DNA of 64,000 bases. Source: Actinoallomurus sp963736325 (lineage in GTDB: Bacteria > Actinomycetota > Actinomycetes > Streptosporangiales > Streptosporangiaceae). The position numbers and the translations under genes are program-made. Position 1 is the stretch's first letter; every line of letters starts with the position of its first letter. Shown here one piece after another: positions 17,685 through 27,044 of the stretch. The stretch spans positions 717,766 through 781,765 of the forward strand of contig CAVTOG010000014.1 in the NCBI GenBank assembly GCA_963736325.1. The letters run 5' to 3'. The notes beneath the pieces were generated by a model that did no database searches, had not been told where the DNA came from, and was given only the letters and a program-made list of their open reading frames with translations.

Positions 17685-19289
17685 ATGCTATCTCGTAATC
17701 GACGCAGCAGGTCCTTTCGTGGTGTTGTCGCCCCTATTGCGGCTGTGGCGATGGTCGTAAGCGCGTGCGACGGCTCATCTCCCAAGGCCAGTCCGAGTGG
17801 AGGGACCTTCACGCTGCGTATCCCCGCGGCTCCGATCTCGCTGGATGTGCCGAAGAATTTCAACTTGACCAACACCACCTTTATTGCATTGGTGACGGAA
17901 AAGCTCGAAACGATCTCTCCGAACGGCGAGCTCCGTCCGGACCTCGCGACCAGCGTGCGCAAGCCCGACGCCAAGACATTGGTCTACACGTTGCGCCAGG
18001 GCGTGAAGTTCTCGGACGGCTCAATATTGACCGCGGCGGACGTCGCTTGGAGTATCGAGCACGCCGCGACCGGCACGTCACAACTGTCCAGCCTGCTGGC
18101 GTCGTTCGCCAGCGCTACGGCGACCGATCCCACCACGGTGACAGTGAAGCTCAAGACCCCGGATGCGCTGGCGGAGAACAGGCTTGCCGCCCTTGTCTAT
18201 GTCCAGCAAGCCGAGTTCGCCCAAGCGCATGCAAAGGACCTGGGCACGTCCAAGGCGATGCCGATCGGCACCGGGCAATACGTGTTCAGCAGTTCTACTC
18301 CGCAAGGCGTTGCCCTTACCCGCAATCCACGCTACTGGGGTGCCAAGCCTGCGCCGGACAAGGTTGCCGTAAGTGTGGTCGCCGATGAGAACGCGGCACA
18401 GCTGGCCATGCGCTCTGGGTCGATCGACGGAAGCTTTATCCAAAACCTCAAGGCGGTCGGGCCGTGGAAGGCGATGAGCGGAGTGTCGGTCCACTCGCTC
18501 CTGCCGAACCTATCGCTCGATTACATGTCTCTCGACGTTGCCCGTGCACCCTTCGACGATGTCCACGTCCGCAAGGCATTCGCTTACTCGCTGGACCGGA
18601 AGGGGATCCTCGCCGCGGCCTATGGCAGTTACGCTTCACCGGTCAACGGCGTTGCTCTTCCTGGTGAGCTGGCCGGCCTTGCCCCGTCCGAAGATGCGCT
18701 CCGGAGCTTCATGGGCTCGCTACCAGGCTATGAGTTCAGCTTGGCCAGTGCCAGAAGCGAGCTTGCGCGGTCGCGCCATCCGAATGGATTCACGGTCACG
18801 GTTATCTACGCGTCCGAGCTAAAGGTACAAGAACTCGCGGTACTGAACCTGCAGCAGAACATGGGCAAGCTGGGCGTGAAAATTATTCCCAAGCCGGTAA
18901 CGGTAAACCAGTGGATCACCGACGTCTATGCGCACAACCAGGCCGTCGTGCTCGTCACCTACAATTCGTCGACTCCTGATCCCGTCTGGCGGCTCGGTGG
19001 CCTGACCACAAAGGCGAACATGGCGGCGAATGGTTTCAATACCGCGCAGTGGACCAGTCCGAACGTCGAGAAGGCCAACACTCAGCTCGCCGAGTCATCG
19101 GACAAGGCCACCCGCTGGGAAGCCGCCCAGACCATCCTCAGTGCGATCGCGAACGACGTTCCCTACGTCCCGATCGGGTCACCGGACAAGGTGTTCGTCG
19201 TCGGCAACAAATGGAAATTCAAAAACGTTCCGAGCATCAACGATATGTGGCACAACGGAACCTGGGTATCGGACCTGCGTGCACGCTAG
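17685..19289 (+). CDS. ABC transporter substrate-binding lipoprotein, family 5 (peptide/nickel type)
   Basis: A 534-residue extracytoplasmic binding protein of the DppA/OppA class. The signal peptide ends in the lipobox VVSAC with Cys28 lipidated. Family landmarks include GVKFSDGSILTAADVAWSIE and the RNPRYWGAKP segment. It feeds the permeases and ATPase encoded directly downstream (19340-23135). GAGGAG lies five bases before the ATG. The ligand is unknown; peptides, peptide-like compounds or nickel are the classic ligands, and the surrounding amide hydrolases favour peptide-like molecules. Confidence 0.9.
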   Translation: MLSRNRRSRSFRGVVAPIAAVAMVVSACDGSSPKASPSGGTFTLRIPAAPISLDVPKNFNLTNTTFIALVTEKLETISPNGELRPDLATSVRKPDAKTLVYTLRQGVKFSDGSILTAADVAWSIEHAATGTSQLSSLLASFASATATDPTTVTVKLKTPDALAENRLAALVYVQQAEFAQAHAKDLGTSKAMPIGTGQYVFSSSTPQGVALTRNPRYWGAKPAPDKVAVSVVADENAAQLAMRSGSIDGSFIQNLKAVGPWKAMSGVSVHSLLPNLSLDYMSLDVARAPFDDVHVRKAFAYSLDRKGILAAAYGSYASPVNGVALPGELAGLAPSEDALRSFMGSLPGYEFSLASARSELARSRHPNGFTVTVIYASELKVQELAVLNLQQNMGKLGVKIIPKPVTVNQWITDVYAHNQAVVLVTYNSSTPDPVWRLGGLTTKANMAANGFNTAQWTSPNVEKANTQLAESSDKATRWEAAQTILSAIANDVPYVPIGSPDKVFVVGNKWKFKNVPSINDMWHNGTWVSDLRAR

Positions 19290-19339
19290 CCCACCGTGAG
19301 GCGTTCAGCGTCTGCGGGCCGTGAAGGGAGGTGATGGGT

Positions 19340-20305
19340 GTGCTGTTGGTGGTCTTCTTGTTGAGACGGTTCGCCGGTATGGCCGTCGTCTTGGTCGTGG
19401 TGAGTTTTCTGGTGTTCGGTCTGCTCGCGTTGAGTCCGGGGTCGGTGTTGGCGACGTTGTTGGGTACTCAGCCGGCCAGTCCGGAGTTGGTCGCGGCGAT
19501 CAAGGCGGAACATCATCTTGATGATCCATTCCTGATTCAATATTGGGCCTGGCTTGTGCACGCGCTGCAGGGGGATTTCGGGAGGTCGGTTCAGTCTGGT
19601 GAGCCGGTCATCGATGCCATCACGGCGCGTCTTCCGGTCACGTTGGAGCTCGCGTCCTTCGCGGGGGTTCTGGTCCTGATGATCGGGATTCCGGTGGGGA
19701 TGCTGGCGGGTATTCGTCATGGTCGGGTGTTCGATCGGGTGACGTCGGGGGTCACGGTGATCGGGATGAGTTCGCCGGCTTTCGCGATCGGGATTTTGCT
19801 GATCTATCTGCTGGGTGTGCGGATGGGGTCGTTCCCGGTGTTCGGGCCGGGGGATGGCAGCCTGGGCAGCCGGTTGGAGCATTTGACGTTGCCTGCTGTG
19901 GCGTTGGCGTTCCACTTGTGCGCGCTTATCGTGCGGCAGACGCGGGCGGCCACCTTCGATGTGATGAGCAGGGATTACGTCACGTTCGCCCGTGCGCGGG
20001 GGCTGAGCCCGTCCAGGATCGTGGTGCGTTATGCGTTGCGTAATACGGCGGTGCCGGTGGTGACCGCGACGGGATTGCTTTTCGTGGTTTTGCTGTCTGG
20101 TGCTGTGCTGGTCGAGAAGGTTTTTTCGCTGTCGGGTGCCGGACAGTTGATGGTCGAGTCGGTTACCGCGAAGGACATCCCGGTGGTGCAGGGTCTGGCG
20201 TTTTTCACCGCGCTGCTGGTCGTGGTGTTGAATCTGATCGTCGATGCCGTGGTGCTGGTGATCGATCCGCGCACTCGCTCTAGTGCGAAGGCGGCCGCCA
20301 GATGA
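19340..20305 (+). CDS. ABC transporter permease, DppB type
   Basis: About 321 residues with six predicted membrane segments and the BPD-transporter inner-membrane domain. The cytoplasmic EAA-like loop lies around YVTFARARGLSPSRIVVRYALRNT. A GTG at 19340 is chosen because GGGAGG ends eight bases before it; a GTG at 19331 or ATG at 19334 would overlap that site. The stop overlaps the next gene's ATG (ATGA). It forms the membrane channel together with the DppC-type protein. Confidence 0.88.
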   Translation: MLLVVFLLRRFAGMAVVLVVVSFLVFGLLALSPGSVLATLLGTQPASPELVAAIKAEHHLDDPFLIQYWAWLVHALQGDFGRSVQSGEPVIDAITARLPVTLELASFAGVLVLMIGIPVGMLAGIRHGRVFDRVTSGVTVIGMSSPAFAIGILLIYLLGVRMGSFPVFGPGDGSLGSRLEHLTLPAVALAFHLCALIVRQTRAATFDVMSRDYVTFARARGLSPSRIVVRYALRNTAVPVVTATGLLFVVLLSGAVLVEKVFSLSGAGQLMVESVTAKDIPVVQGLAFFTALLVVVLNLIVDAVVLVIDPRTRSSAKAAAR

Positions 20306-21234
20306 GCATGATGCCGGTCGGCCCAGCCGACGCCGCGGCCTCGACCCGGAAACGGCCCGGCCGGATCGGGAGACGGCGCGGCCGGATCGGGAGACGGCGC
20401 GGTCGGATCGGGAGACGGCGCGGTCGGATGCCGGTTGTGTCGGTCGTGTGTTCGCTGGTGTTGCTGGCCGTGATGGTGTGCGCTGTCACGGGAAGCGCGC
20501 TGGCGCCGGCCGATCCCGGGGCTCAGGATCCCCTGCTGGGGGTGACGGGTCGGGGTCCTGGGCATCTGCTGGGTACCGACCAGTTGGGACGCGATGTGTT
20601 GTCTCAGCTCATCGCGGCCGCACGGTCGGCTCTTCTCGGCCCGTTCCTGGTGGCGCTCGGCTGCCTGGCGATCGGGAGCGGTTTGGGTATGGCCGGTGCC
20701 TACTTCGGTGGCGTGGTCGATGCCGCGGTCAACCGGCTCGCGGATCTGATCTACTCGCTGCCTGCGCTCCTGGTCGCCGTGGTGGTGGTCGGGGTGCTGG
20801 GCGGCGGGTATTGGGTCGCGGTGCTGGTGCTGCTGGGGTTGTCGGTGCCGTACGCGATCCGGGTGTGCCGGAGTGCGGCGATGGTGCAGGTCCGGCTACC
20901 GTACGTGGACGCGGCTCGCACGATCGGGATCTCCTCCGCCCGCGTGCTGTACCGGCACATCCTGCCGAACATCCTGCCGACCGTGCTGGCGACGTTCCTG
21001 CTCGATTTCGTCGGCGCGCTGATCGGCTTCGCCGCGCTGAGCTACCTCGGCCTCGGCGTACCACCCGGACAGCCCGACTGGGGCCGGATGCTCGTCGAAG
21101 GCCAGACCCTCATCGCGGAGAATCCCTGGCTGTCGATCGCGCCGGCCATGCTCCTCATCCTGACCGCGGCCAGCGCCACCCTCCTGGGCGACTGGGCCTA
21201 CGAATGCCTGGCGCGAAACGGAAAACGGTCATGA
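20302..21234 (+). CDS. ABC transporter permease, DppC type, with repeat-encoded basic N-terminus
   Basis: A 310-residue inner-membrane permease with the usual N-terminal membrane segment, a periplasmic loop containing HLLGTDQLGRDVLSQLI, and the EAA loop YVDAARTIGISSARVLYRHI. The cytoplasmic N-terminus carries three exact copies of the heptad GRIGRRR, encoded by a 21-base tandem repeat. This strongly basic segment is not a normal feature of the family. It overlaps its neighbours by four bases on both sides. Confidence 0.88.
   Translation: MSMMPVGPADAAASTRKRPGRIGRRRGRIGRRRGRIGRRRGRMPVVSVVCSLVLLAVMVCAVTGSALAPADPGAQDPLLGVTGRGPGHLLGTDQLGRDVLSQLIAAARSALLGPFLVALGCLAIGSGLGMAGAYFGGVVDAAVNRLADLIYSLPALLVAVVVVGVLGGGYWVAVLVLLGLSVPYAIRVCRSAAMVQVRLPYVDAARTIGISSARVLYRHILPNILPTVLATFLLDFVGALIGFAALSYLGLGVPPGQPDWGRMLVEGQTLIAENPWLSIAPAMLLILTAASATLLGDWAYECLARNGKRS
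20359..20430 (+). repeat. 21-base tandem repeat inside the DppC-type gene
   Basis: Three complete 21-base units (20359-20379, 20380-20400, 20401-20421) plus a partial fourth (20422-20430). Units differ only at one c/t position near their start. Being a multiple of three, the repeat preserves frame and encodes GRIGRRR per unit, giving an Arg-rich extension just before the first membrane segment. Copy number could vary between strains by slippage. Confidence 0.9.
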
Positions 21235-23135
21235 CCACTTCCAGTAACCACACTGACGGCGTTCCCCCCGCGGGAGCCAGCGAGGACGCTCCCTCCGCGC
21301 AAGGGAGTCGGGGCACTGGCGCGGGTGTGCTGCTGATCCGGGGACTCGACGTCACCATGGCGACGCAAGACGGCACACGCACGCTGGTCCGAGGCGTCGA
21401 TCTGGACCTGGCCGCCGGTGACACCCTCGGGATCGTCGGTGAATCCGGCAGCGGCAAGTCACTGACCGCGCGGTCCGTCGTCGGCCTGCTTCCCGCCGCG
21501 CTACAGGCCGGCGGATCGATCAGCTACTGCGGCGAGGAGTTGATCGGCAAAACGGAACGGGAATGGCGGAAGATCCGTGGCGCCCGGATCGGCCTCCTGC
21601 TGCAGGATCCGTTCACGATGCTCAATCCCTTGCAGAGCGCGGCGGCGACGTTGGCGGAGTCGCTGCCGAAAACCATCCGCCGCAACCGCGATACCCTCCG
21701 CGAGCAGATCACCACACGGCTGGGCGAGGTCGGATTGGCGGCCGAGGTCGCGGACCGCTACCCGTACCAGCTGTCCGGCGGTATGCGGCAGCGGCTCGCT
21801 CTGGCCGCGGCGTTGGCTCGTGATCCCGAGTTGCTCATTGCGGACGAGCCGACCACCGCGCTGGACGTCACCACCCAAGATGACGTGCTCGCTCTGCTCA
21901 AACACATCCAGACCAGCCGCGGGATGTCACTGATCTTCATCACCCACGACCTGCGCGTCGCCTTCTCCATCTGCGACCGAATCCAGGTCATGTACGCGGG
22001 GTCGGTCGTCGAACAATCCCCGGCAGCGAAGCTCCGGAGTGCTCCGGTGCATCCGTACACGCTTGGTCTGCTGCTCGCCGAACCACCTGTCGACCACTAC
22101 GTCGAAAAACTCGTCGCCATCCCCGGCCGGGTGCCTGCGGCCGACTCGGTCGCCGACCAGTGCGGCTTCGCGGATCGTTGCGGCTGGGCGCAACCGGAAT
22201 GCACCAGCGAACGGCCCGCGCTTTCGGTGATCGCGGCTGACCGTACGTCGTCCTGCATCAGGCTGGACCAGATCGGCGGAGAACTCGCTGCGAAAGTCGA
22301 CCACTTTCACCATGCCGTAGCGGAGCCGCCGCAACACCCGCCACGAAAACCGATCATGACCGTCACCGATCTCTGTAAGACCTACCGGACGACACCTCTG
22401 CTCGGCCGGTCACAAACCTTCACCGCACTCGACAACGTCGGGTTCGCCGTCGGCGAGGCCGAATCGGTCGCACTCGTCGGTGAAACCGGTTCGGGCAAGA
22501 CCACCATCGCCCGCACCATCCTCGGCCTGGCCAAACCAGACAGCGGCCAGATCGACCTGAACGGAGTCGACGTAGCCGACCGCCGCAAACTCAACCGGCG
22601 GCAACGCCGAGACGCACGCCGATTCACACAGATCGTATTCCAGGACCCCTACGCCTCACTCAACCCCGCCCTGAACGTCGGATCGATACTGCGAGAAGTA
22701 CTCAACCAACGCGGAAACACCACCGACCCAGCAGCCGAAATCAGCCAACTCCTCACCCGCGTCGGCCTACCCACCTCCTACGCCAAACGCCGCCCCGCCG
22801 CACTGTCCGGGGGCGAGCAACAACGCATCGCCATCGCCCGCGCCATCGCGATGAAACCACGACTCCTCATCTGCGACGAACCCGTAGCAGCCCTCGACGT
22901 ATCCGCCCAAGCACAAATCCTCGAACTACTACGCGACATCCAACACACCGAACACCTCGCCCTACTCTTCATCACCCACGACCTATCAGTCGTCCGCCAA
23001 ATAGCCGACCACATCATCGTCCTGCACCACGGCCAGATCATCGAATCCGGCAACACCAGCGAAATCTTGGACCGGCCAACCCACGAATACACCAAACGAC
23101 TGCTCGCCGCGGTCCCCGGCACGCCACGCTCATAA
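21231..23135 (+). CDS. Double ABC transporter ATPase (DppD-DppF fusion)
   Basis: A 634-residue protein with two complete ATPase halves. The first has Walker A GESGSGKS (about 70-77), signature LSGGM and Walker B LLIADEP. It is followed by the oligopeptide-transporter C-terminal domain with its Cys cluster (CGFADRCGWAQPEC). The second half, from about residue 365, has GETGSGKTT, LSGGEQQR and LLICDEP. It powers the transporter formed with the two upstream permeases. The ATG at 21231 overlaps the permease stop as ATGA. Separate DppD and DppF genes serve the transporter at 51569, so the three transporters differ in gene fusion. Confidence 0.92.
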   Translation: MTTSSNHTDGVPPAGASEDAPSAQGSRGTGAGVLLIRGLDVTMATQDGTRTLVRGVDLDLAAGDTLGIVGESGSGKSLTARSVVGLLPAALQAGGSISYCGEELIGKTEREWRKIRGARIGLLLQDPFTMLNPLQSAAATLAESLPKTIRRNRDTLREQITTRLGEVGLAAEVADRYPYQLSGGMRQRLALAAALARDPELLIADEPTTALDVTTQDDVLALLKHIQTSRGMSLIFITHDLRVAFSICDRIQVMYAGSVVEQSPAAKLRSAPVHPYTLGLLLAEPPVDHYVEKLVAIPGRVPAADSVADQCGFADRCGWAQPECTSERPALSVIAADRTSSCIRLDQIGGELAAKVDHFHHAVAEPPQHPPRKPIMTVTDLCKTYRTTPLLGRSQTFTALDNVGFAVGEAESVALVGETGSGKTTIARTILGLAKPDSGQIDLNGVDVADRRKLNRRQRRDARRFTQIVFQDPYASLNPALNVGSILREVLNQRGNTTDPAAEISQLLTRVGLPTSYAKRRPAALSGGEQQRIAIARAIAMKPRLLICDEPVAALDVSAQAQILELLRDIQHTEHLALLFITHDLSVVRQIADHIIVLHHGQIIESGNTSEILDRPTHEYTKRLLAAVPGTPRS

Positions 23136-23251
23136 TGTCGAGCCGCGCGCCGAGGCAGGGACGTGCCGGTCGATGCACGGCAGGTCGGCGTGATGGTGCA
23201 GGTGCGTCATCTGATGTGCGTCAGATTGGATGGCGTTCTGGTGGACGCCGA

Positions 23252-24466
23252 TCAGCCCAGCGCGGCCGCCTTGCGTAGCAGCACTGAGCGTTCGCGCTGG
23301 TTGGCGCACAGCCGGGCCGCCAGCTCCAGCTCGGCGCGCGCTTCCGATCGCCGTCCGAGCCGGGACAGCAGCTCACCGCGTACGGTCGGGACCAGATGCG
23401 AACCGGGGAGCCGGCCCAAGGCGATCAGCTCGTCCACCATGGCCAGGGCTCGCGCCGGACCCGAGGCCATGGCCACGGCGACGGCTCGGTTGAGCTCGAC
23501 CACCGGCGAGGGGGCGACCCGGCCGAGCGCCTCGTAGAGCACCACGATCCGGTCCCAGTCGGTCGCCTCCAGCGACGGCGCCGACGCGTGGGCGGCGGCG
23601 ATCGCAGCCTGCAGGCCGTAGGGACCGAGCCCGCGAGCCGATGCCTTGGTCAGTGCGGCCAGCCCACGGTGGACCGCCAAGAAGTCCCACCGCCGCCGGT
23701 CCTGGTCCGCCAGCAGGATCGGCGAACCATCCGGGCCGGTCCGGGCCGGGAAGCGCGCGGCCGTCAGCTCGCACAGCGCGAGCAGACCGTGCACCTCCGG
23801 CTCGTCCGGCTGCAGCGCGGCCAGCGTACGGGCCAGCCGGATCGCCTCGTACGCGACGTCGGGGCTAAGCAGCCGGCCGCCCGACGTGGCCGTCGACCCC
23901 TCGGTGAAGATCACATAGACGACGCTGAGCACGCCGCCCAGCCGTTCCCGGCGTTCACCGGCCGACGGCAGCTCGAACGGTACCCCGGCCGCCGCGATCG
24001 TCCTCTTCGCCCGGGTGATGCGGGCCTGCACGGTCGGCACGGATACCAGGAACGCGCGGGCGATCTGTTCGGTGGACAGGCCGCCGACCACGCGCAGGGT
24101 CAGCGCCACCCGGGCCTCGGGGGAGAGGACCGGGTGGCAGCTGACGAACATCAGCGCCAGGATGTCGTCGTCGATCCGGTCGGGGTCGATGTCCTCGTCG
24201 ATCACCGGGTCAGCCGCCAGCAGGGCGTGCCGGTCCTGCAGGGCGGTCCGGCGGCGGAGCGCGTCGATGGCCCGCCGCCGGGCCGTGGCCATCAGCCAGC
24301 CGGCCGGATTGGCCGGAGAGGTGAGCGGCCACGACGTCAGCGCCTCGGCCACCGCCTCCTGGGCGGCGTCTTCGGCCAGCTCGAAGTCGCCGGTGAACCG
24401 GGTCAGCGCGGAGACGATCCGCGCCGACTCGATCCGCCAGACGGCCTCGACGTCGGCCGTACCCAT
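23252..24466 (-). CDS. ECF-type RNA polymerase sigma factor with long C-terminal domain
   Basis: A 404-residue sigma factor of the group linked to YCII/DGPF proteins. Sigma region 2 is at residues about 10-75 (DAAQEAVAEAL, NPAGWLMATARRRAID) and region 4 near 120-165 (LSTEQIARAFLVSVPTVQARITRAK). The C-terminal ~230 residues are a helical, TPR-like domain (VYLI/VYVIFTEG onward) known in this group. The start is set at 24466, where ATG shares a base with the stop of the YCII gene (TGATG), so they are coupled. Its role here is unknown; no dedicated anti-sigma factor is visible. Confidence 0.85.
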   Translation of the reverse strand: MGTADVEAVWRIESARIVSALTRFTGDFELAEDAAQEAVAEALTSWPLTSPANPAGWLMATARRRAIDALRRRTALQDRHALLAADPVIDEDIDPDRIDDDILALMFVSCHPVLSPEARVALTLRVVGGLSTEQIARAFLVSVPTVQARITRAKRTIAAAGVPFELPSAGERRERLGGVLSVVYVIFTEGSTATSGGRLLSPDVAYEAIRLARTLAALQPDEPEVHGLLALCELTAARFPARTGPDGSPILLADQDRRRWDFLAVHRGLAALTKASARGLGPYGLQAAIAAAHASAPSLEATDWDRIVVLYEALGRVAPSPVVELNRAVAVAMASGPARALAMVDELIALGRLPGSHLVPTVRGELLSRLGRRSEARAELELAARLCANQRERSVLLRKAAALG

Positions 24467-24882
24467 CAGGTCCGGCCGGTGCTCTCGCGCGCGGCCAGTT
24501 CCTCGACGGACCCCTCGTAGCCCGGAGGCATCTCGTCGTCCCCGGCCACCCGCCGGACCTCGATCTTGGACCCGGTGACCGACGGGACCCGCGTGGCCCA
24601 CTCGACCGCCTCCTGCTTGGAGGCGACATCGAGCATGAAGTAGCCCCCGAACAGTTCCTTGGTCTCGCCGTACGGCCCGTCCGTGACCACCGGGGTCTCG
24701 CCGCTGAAGTCGACCACGACGCCCTGGGCCGCGTCGTCCAGCCCCTCGGCCGCGACGAACACGCCGGCTTCGACCAGCTCCTCGATGTACCGGTACGTCG
24801 TGGCCGCCAGCTCTTCGAACCCGGCCATGATGGCCGCGTTCGACTCATCGGTGCCCCGCATGATCAGCATGTACTTCGGCAT
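24466..24882 (-). CDS. YCII-related (DGPF domain) protein
   Basis: A 138-residue protein of the YCII/DGPF family, starting MPKYMLIMRGTDES and containing the diagnostic TDGPYGETKELFGGYFMLD segment. These small proteins almost always accompany sigma factors of the type encoded next, as seen here with overlapping stop and start. Biochemical function is not established; an accessory or sensory role for the sigma factor is usually proposed. The 441-base stretch upstream (24883-25323) holds only a decayed Nudix gene. Confidence 0.88.
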   Translation of the reverse strand: MPKYMLIMRGTDESNAAIMAGFEELAATTYRYIEELVEAGVFVAAEGLDDAAQGVVVDFSGETPVVTDGPYGETKELFGGYFMLDVASKQEAVEWATRVPSVTGSKIEVRRVAGDDEMPPGYEGSVEELAARESTGRT

Positions 24883-25151
24883 CGTGTTCTCCTCCTCGGC
24901 GGGGCCGCCTCTCGGCCCTCGCACCCCGTACGTCGAACGAACGGCCCGCGGATCGACACGGTCCCGAAGAAATCTCTCGCCACGACGCAGCCGATCCCTC
25001 CGGCCCGGGTTGCGCCCGTCAGACCGCGGCCCCTGAGCGGTGGCTGACGCGGACGCCATGCTGGTCAGAAAGCTTAACGTCGCTGCTTCGGAAGGCGGCA
25101 GGCTCACATGGATCTGGGAAGAGCTTGGTGCCGATGGGGGTGCGGGCGATG

Positions 25152-25302
25152 ATGGGCCGGCGTACGGCGCGGGCGATTCTGATCGATGATCGGGGCCGGC
25201 TGGTGTTGCTCAAACGGACGGACCGCGCCGGGCGGCGGTGTCGAGGACTTGGATGTCTCGACCGAGGCCGCCTTGCATCGGGAATTGGCGGAGTGGTCGT
25301 GA
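25152..25302 (+). pseudogene. Decayed Nudix hydrolase gene
   Basis: The first frame reads RTARAILIDDRGRLVLLKRT, a typical start of a Nudix domain. It then continues in another frame as GGVEDLDVSTEAALHRELAE, the first part of the Nudix box, before a TGA at 25300-25302. The residues normally joining these parts (containing a Trp-x-x-PGG stretch) are missing and the box is cut short. An internal deletion with a frameshift therefore destroyed the gene. Confidence 0.65.
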
Positions 25303-25323
25303 CGGGGAATTGGCCATTCCCTG

Positions 25324-26717
25324 TCAGTGGTAGACCGGGCCACGCCGTCGCGGCGACGGTATGGCGGGTTTATCGGCCTTCGCCATGGGTGCGGGAAGCA
25401 GCTCGGCGCGCAGCGCGTTCAGCAGTATGTCCGCGGTGTCGCGGCTGAAGCCGTTGCGGATCACCATGCGCATCACGGCTACGTCGTCGAGGGCGTCGGG
25501 CAGGTGGTAGGCGGGTATCTGCCACCCGTGTTTGCTCATCCGGTCGTGGATGTCGAACACGGTCGCGGTTGTGCCGGGCCGCATCCGCAACGCCACGACC
25601 GGCAGATGGTCTCCATTGGAGATGACCTCCAGCGCGGGGATCTGCGCGATCTGTTCGGCCAGGTAGGACGCCACGTCACGGCAGGCTTGTTGCACCGCGC
25701 GGTAGCCCTCGAACCCGAGGCGCAGGAAGGCGTAGTACTGCGCCACCACCGGGGCGCCGGATCGAGAGAAGTTGAGCGTGAAGGTGGGACGCTGCCGCCG
25801 AGCAGCTCGCAATCGAAGATCAGCTCCTTTGGCAGCGCCTTCTTGTCGCGCCAGATGATCCACCCGATGCCTGGGTAGACCAGCCCGAATTTGTGGCCCG
25901 AGGTGTTGATGGACTGCACCCGGGGCAGCCGGAAGTCCCACACTAGGTCGGGCTCGAGGAATGGAGCGATGAAGCCGCCCACCGCAGCGTCGACGTGCAG
26001 CGGCACGTCCAATCCTCGTTCGGCCTGGAGCCGATCCAATGCGGATGCCATCTCGGCCACCGGGTCGTAGATTCCCAGCGCGCTGGACCCGAGAATGGCG
26101 ACAGCGCCGATGGTGTTCTCGTCGCAGAGGCTCGCCACCTCGAACGGGTCGACGGTGAAGCCGGGTTCCCGGATCGGCACGTAGCGCGGCTCGACATCCC
26201 AGTAGCGACAGAATTTCGGCCAACAGGTGTGCACCGCGCTGGGCATCACCAGGTTGGGCCTGTCCGCCGACAGGCCCTGGGCTCGTCGCCGCGCACGCCA
26301 GTTGAACTTCATCGCCAGCCCGGCCAGCATCGTGGCCTCGCTAGATCCGCCGGTTGAGCACCCGACGCCGTCGGTGCCCGGATCGTTCCAGAGGTTGGCC
26401 AGGATGTTCACGCACCGTGTCTCCAGCTCCGCCGTCTGCGCGTACTGGTCGTGGTCCACCAGGTTGCGGTCCAGAGAATCGGCGATCAGCGCCTTGGCCT
26501 GGGGTTCCATCCAGGTAGTGCAGTAAGTGGCGAGGTTGAGGCGGGCGTTGGAGTCCAGCATGATTTCGTCCCGGACCAGTGCGGCGGCCGCGTCCGGTGC
26601 CATCGGACCGGGCGCCAGCTGGTAGCGCGGAACCCCGCCGGCCGGCACCAGCCCGCTGTACAGCGGATTCACGGCCAGGTCCAGATGTCGACGATCGCGA
26701 TGCACCGGCTTGACCAT
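25324..26717 (-). pseudogene. Glutamate decarboxylase-like PLP enzyme with a single-base frameshift
   Basis: A PLP-dependent decarboxylase of the Gad family that would convert glutamate to GABA and CO2. The first frame runs from about 26717 (MVKPVHRDRR) through HVDAAVGGF and the PLP-lysine motif SGHKFG to LLGGSVP. The homologous sequence then continues in another frame as TFTLNFSRSGAPVV through to the C-terminus at 25324. One base appears missing around 25784-25793 (gtggga tract). All family motifs are otherwise present, so this is either a very recent inactivation or a sequencing error. An ATG at 26831 would extend the N-terminus without family similarity. Confidence 0.8.
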
Positions 26718-27044
26718 GTCGATCACGATCCCGTCGGGGCAGAAGCCATAGAAACGGGGGCTGATTGGCGCCGGCTCCACAAGGCGCCGGTCTGGGGGGT
26801 GGTGTGCATGAGGTCTCCCTGGCGTGTCCATGGCGTCTGCCTGCCGCCATCAGCATGGGCTACTCAAAGTAGTCGCATGACTACCAGATGGGCCACATTT
26901 TGGTACGGGTGCGGTTCGCGGACGAGCAGTGGCGTCTGCTGGCGGGCCTCGGGTGAGCCGGTAGTTCCCGCCATGCGCGGTGACCTGGCCCGGCCGCGTA
27001 CGCGACCGGGCCGCGCGGGCCACGGGTCTTCGATCGGGGAACGC

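Noticed and set aside
20283..21230. Upstream extension of the double ATPase to a 950-residue Arg/Gly-rich protein
   Set aside because: This stretch is another frame of the DppC-type permease gene; the ATPase has its own ATG at 21231 overlapping the permease stop.
23160..23251. Possible hairpin terminator between the convergent ATPase and sigma-factor genes
   Set aside because: Only a weak five-pair stem (TGCCG/CGGCA) and scattered short repeats are present; not strong enough to list.
26832..27044. Possible transposase scrap and hairpin between glutamate decarboxylase and the binding protein
   Set aside because: The short frame (FADEQWRLLAGLG) and the imperfect GC-rich stem are too limited to support a call.
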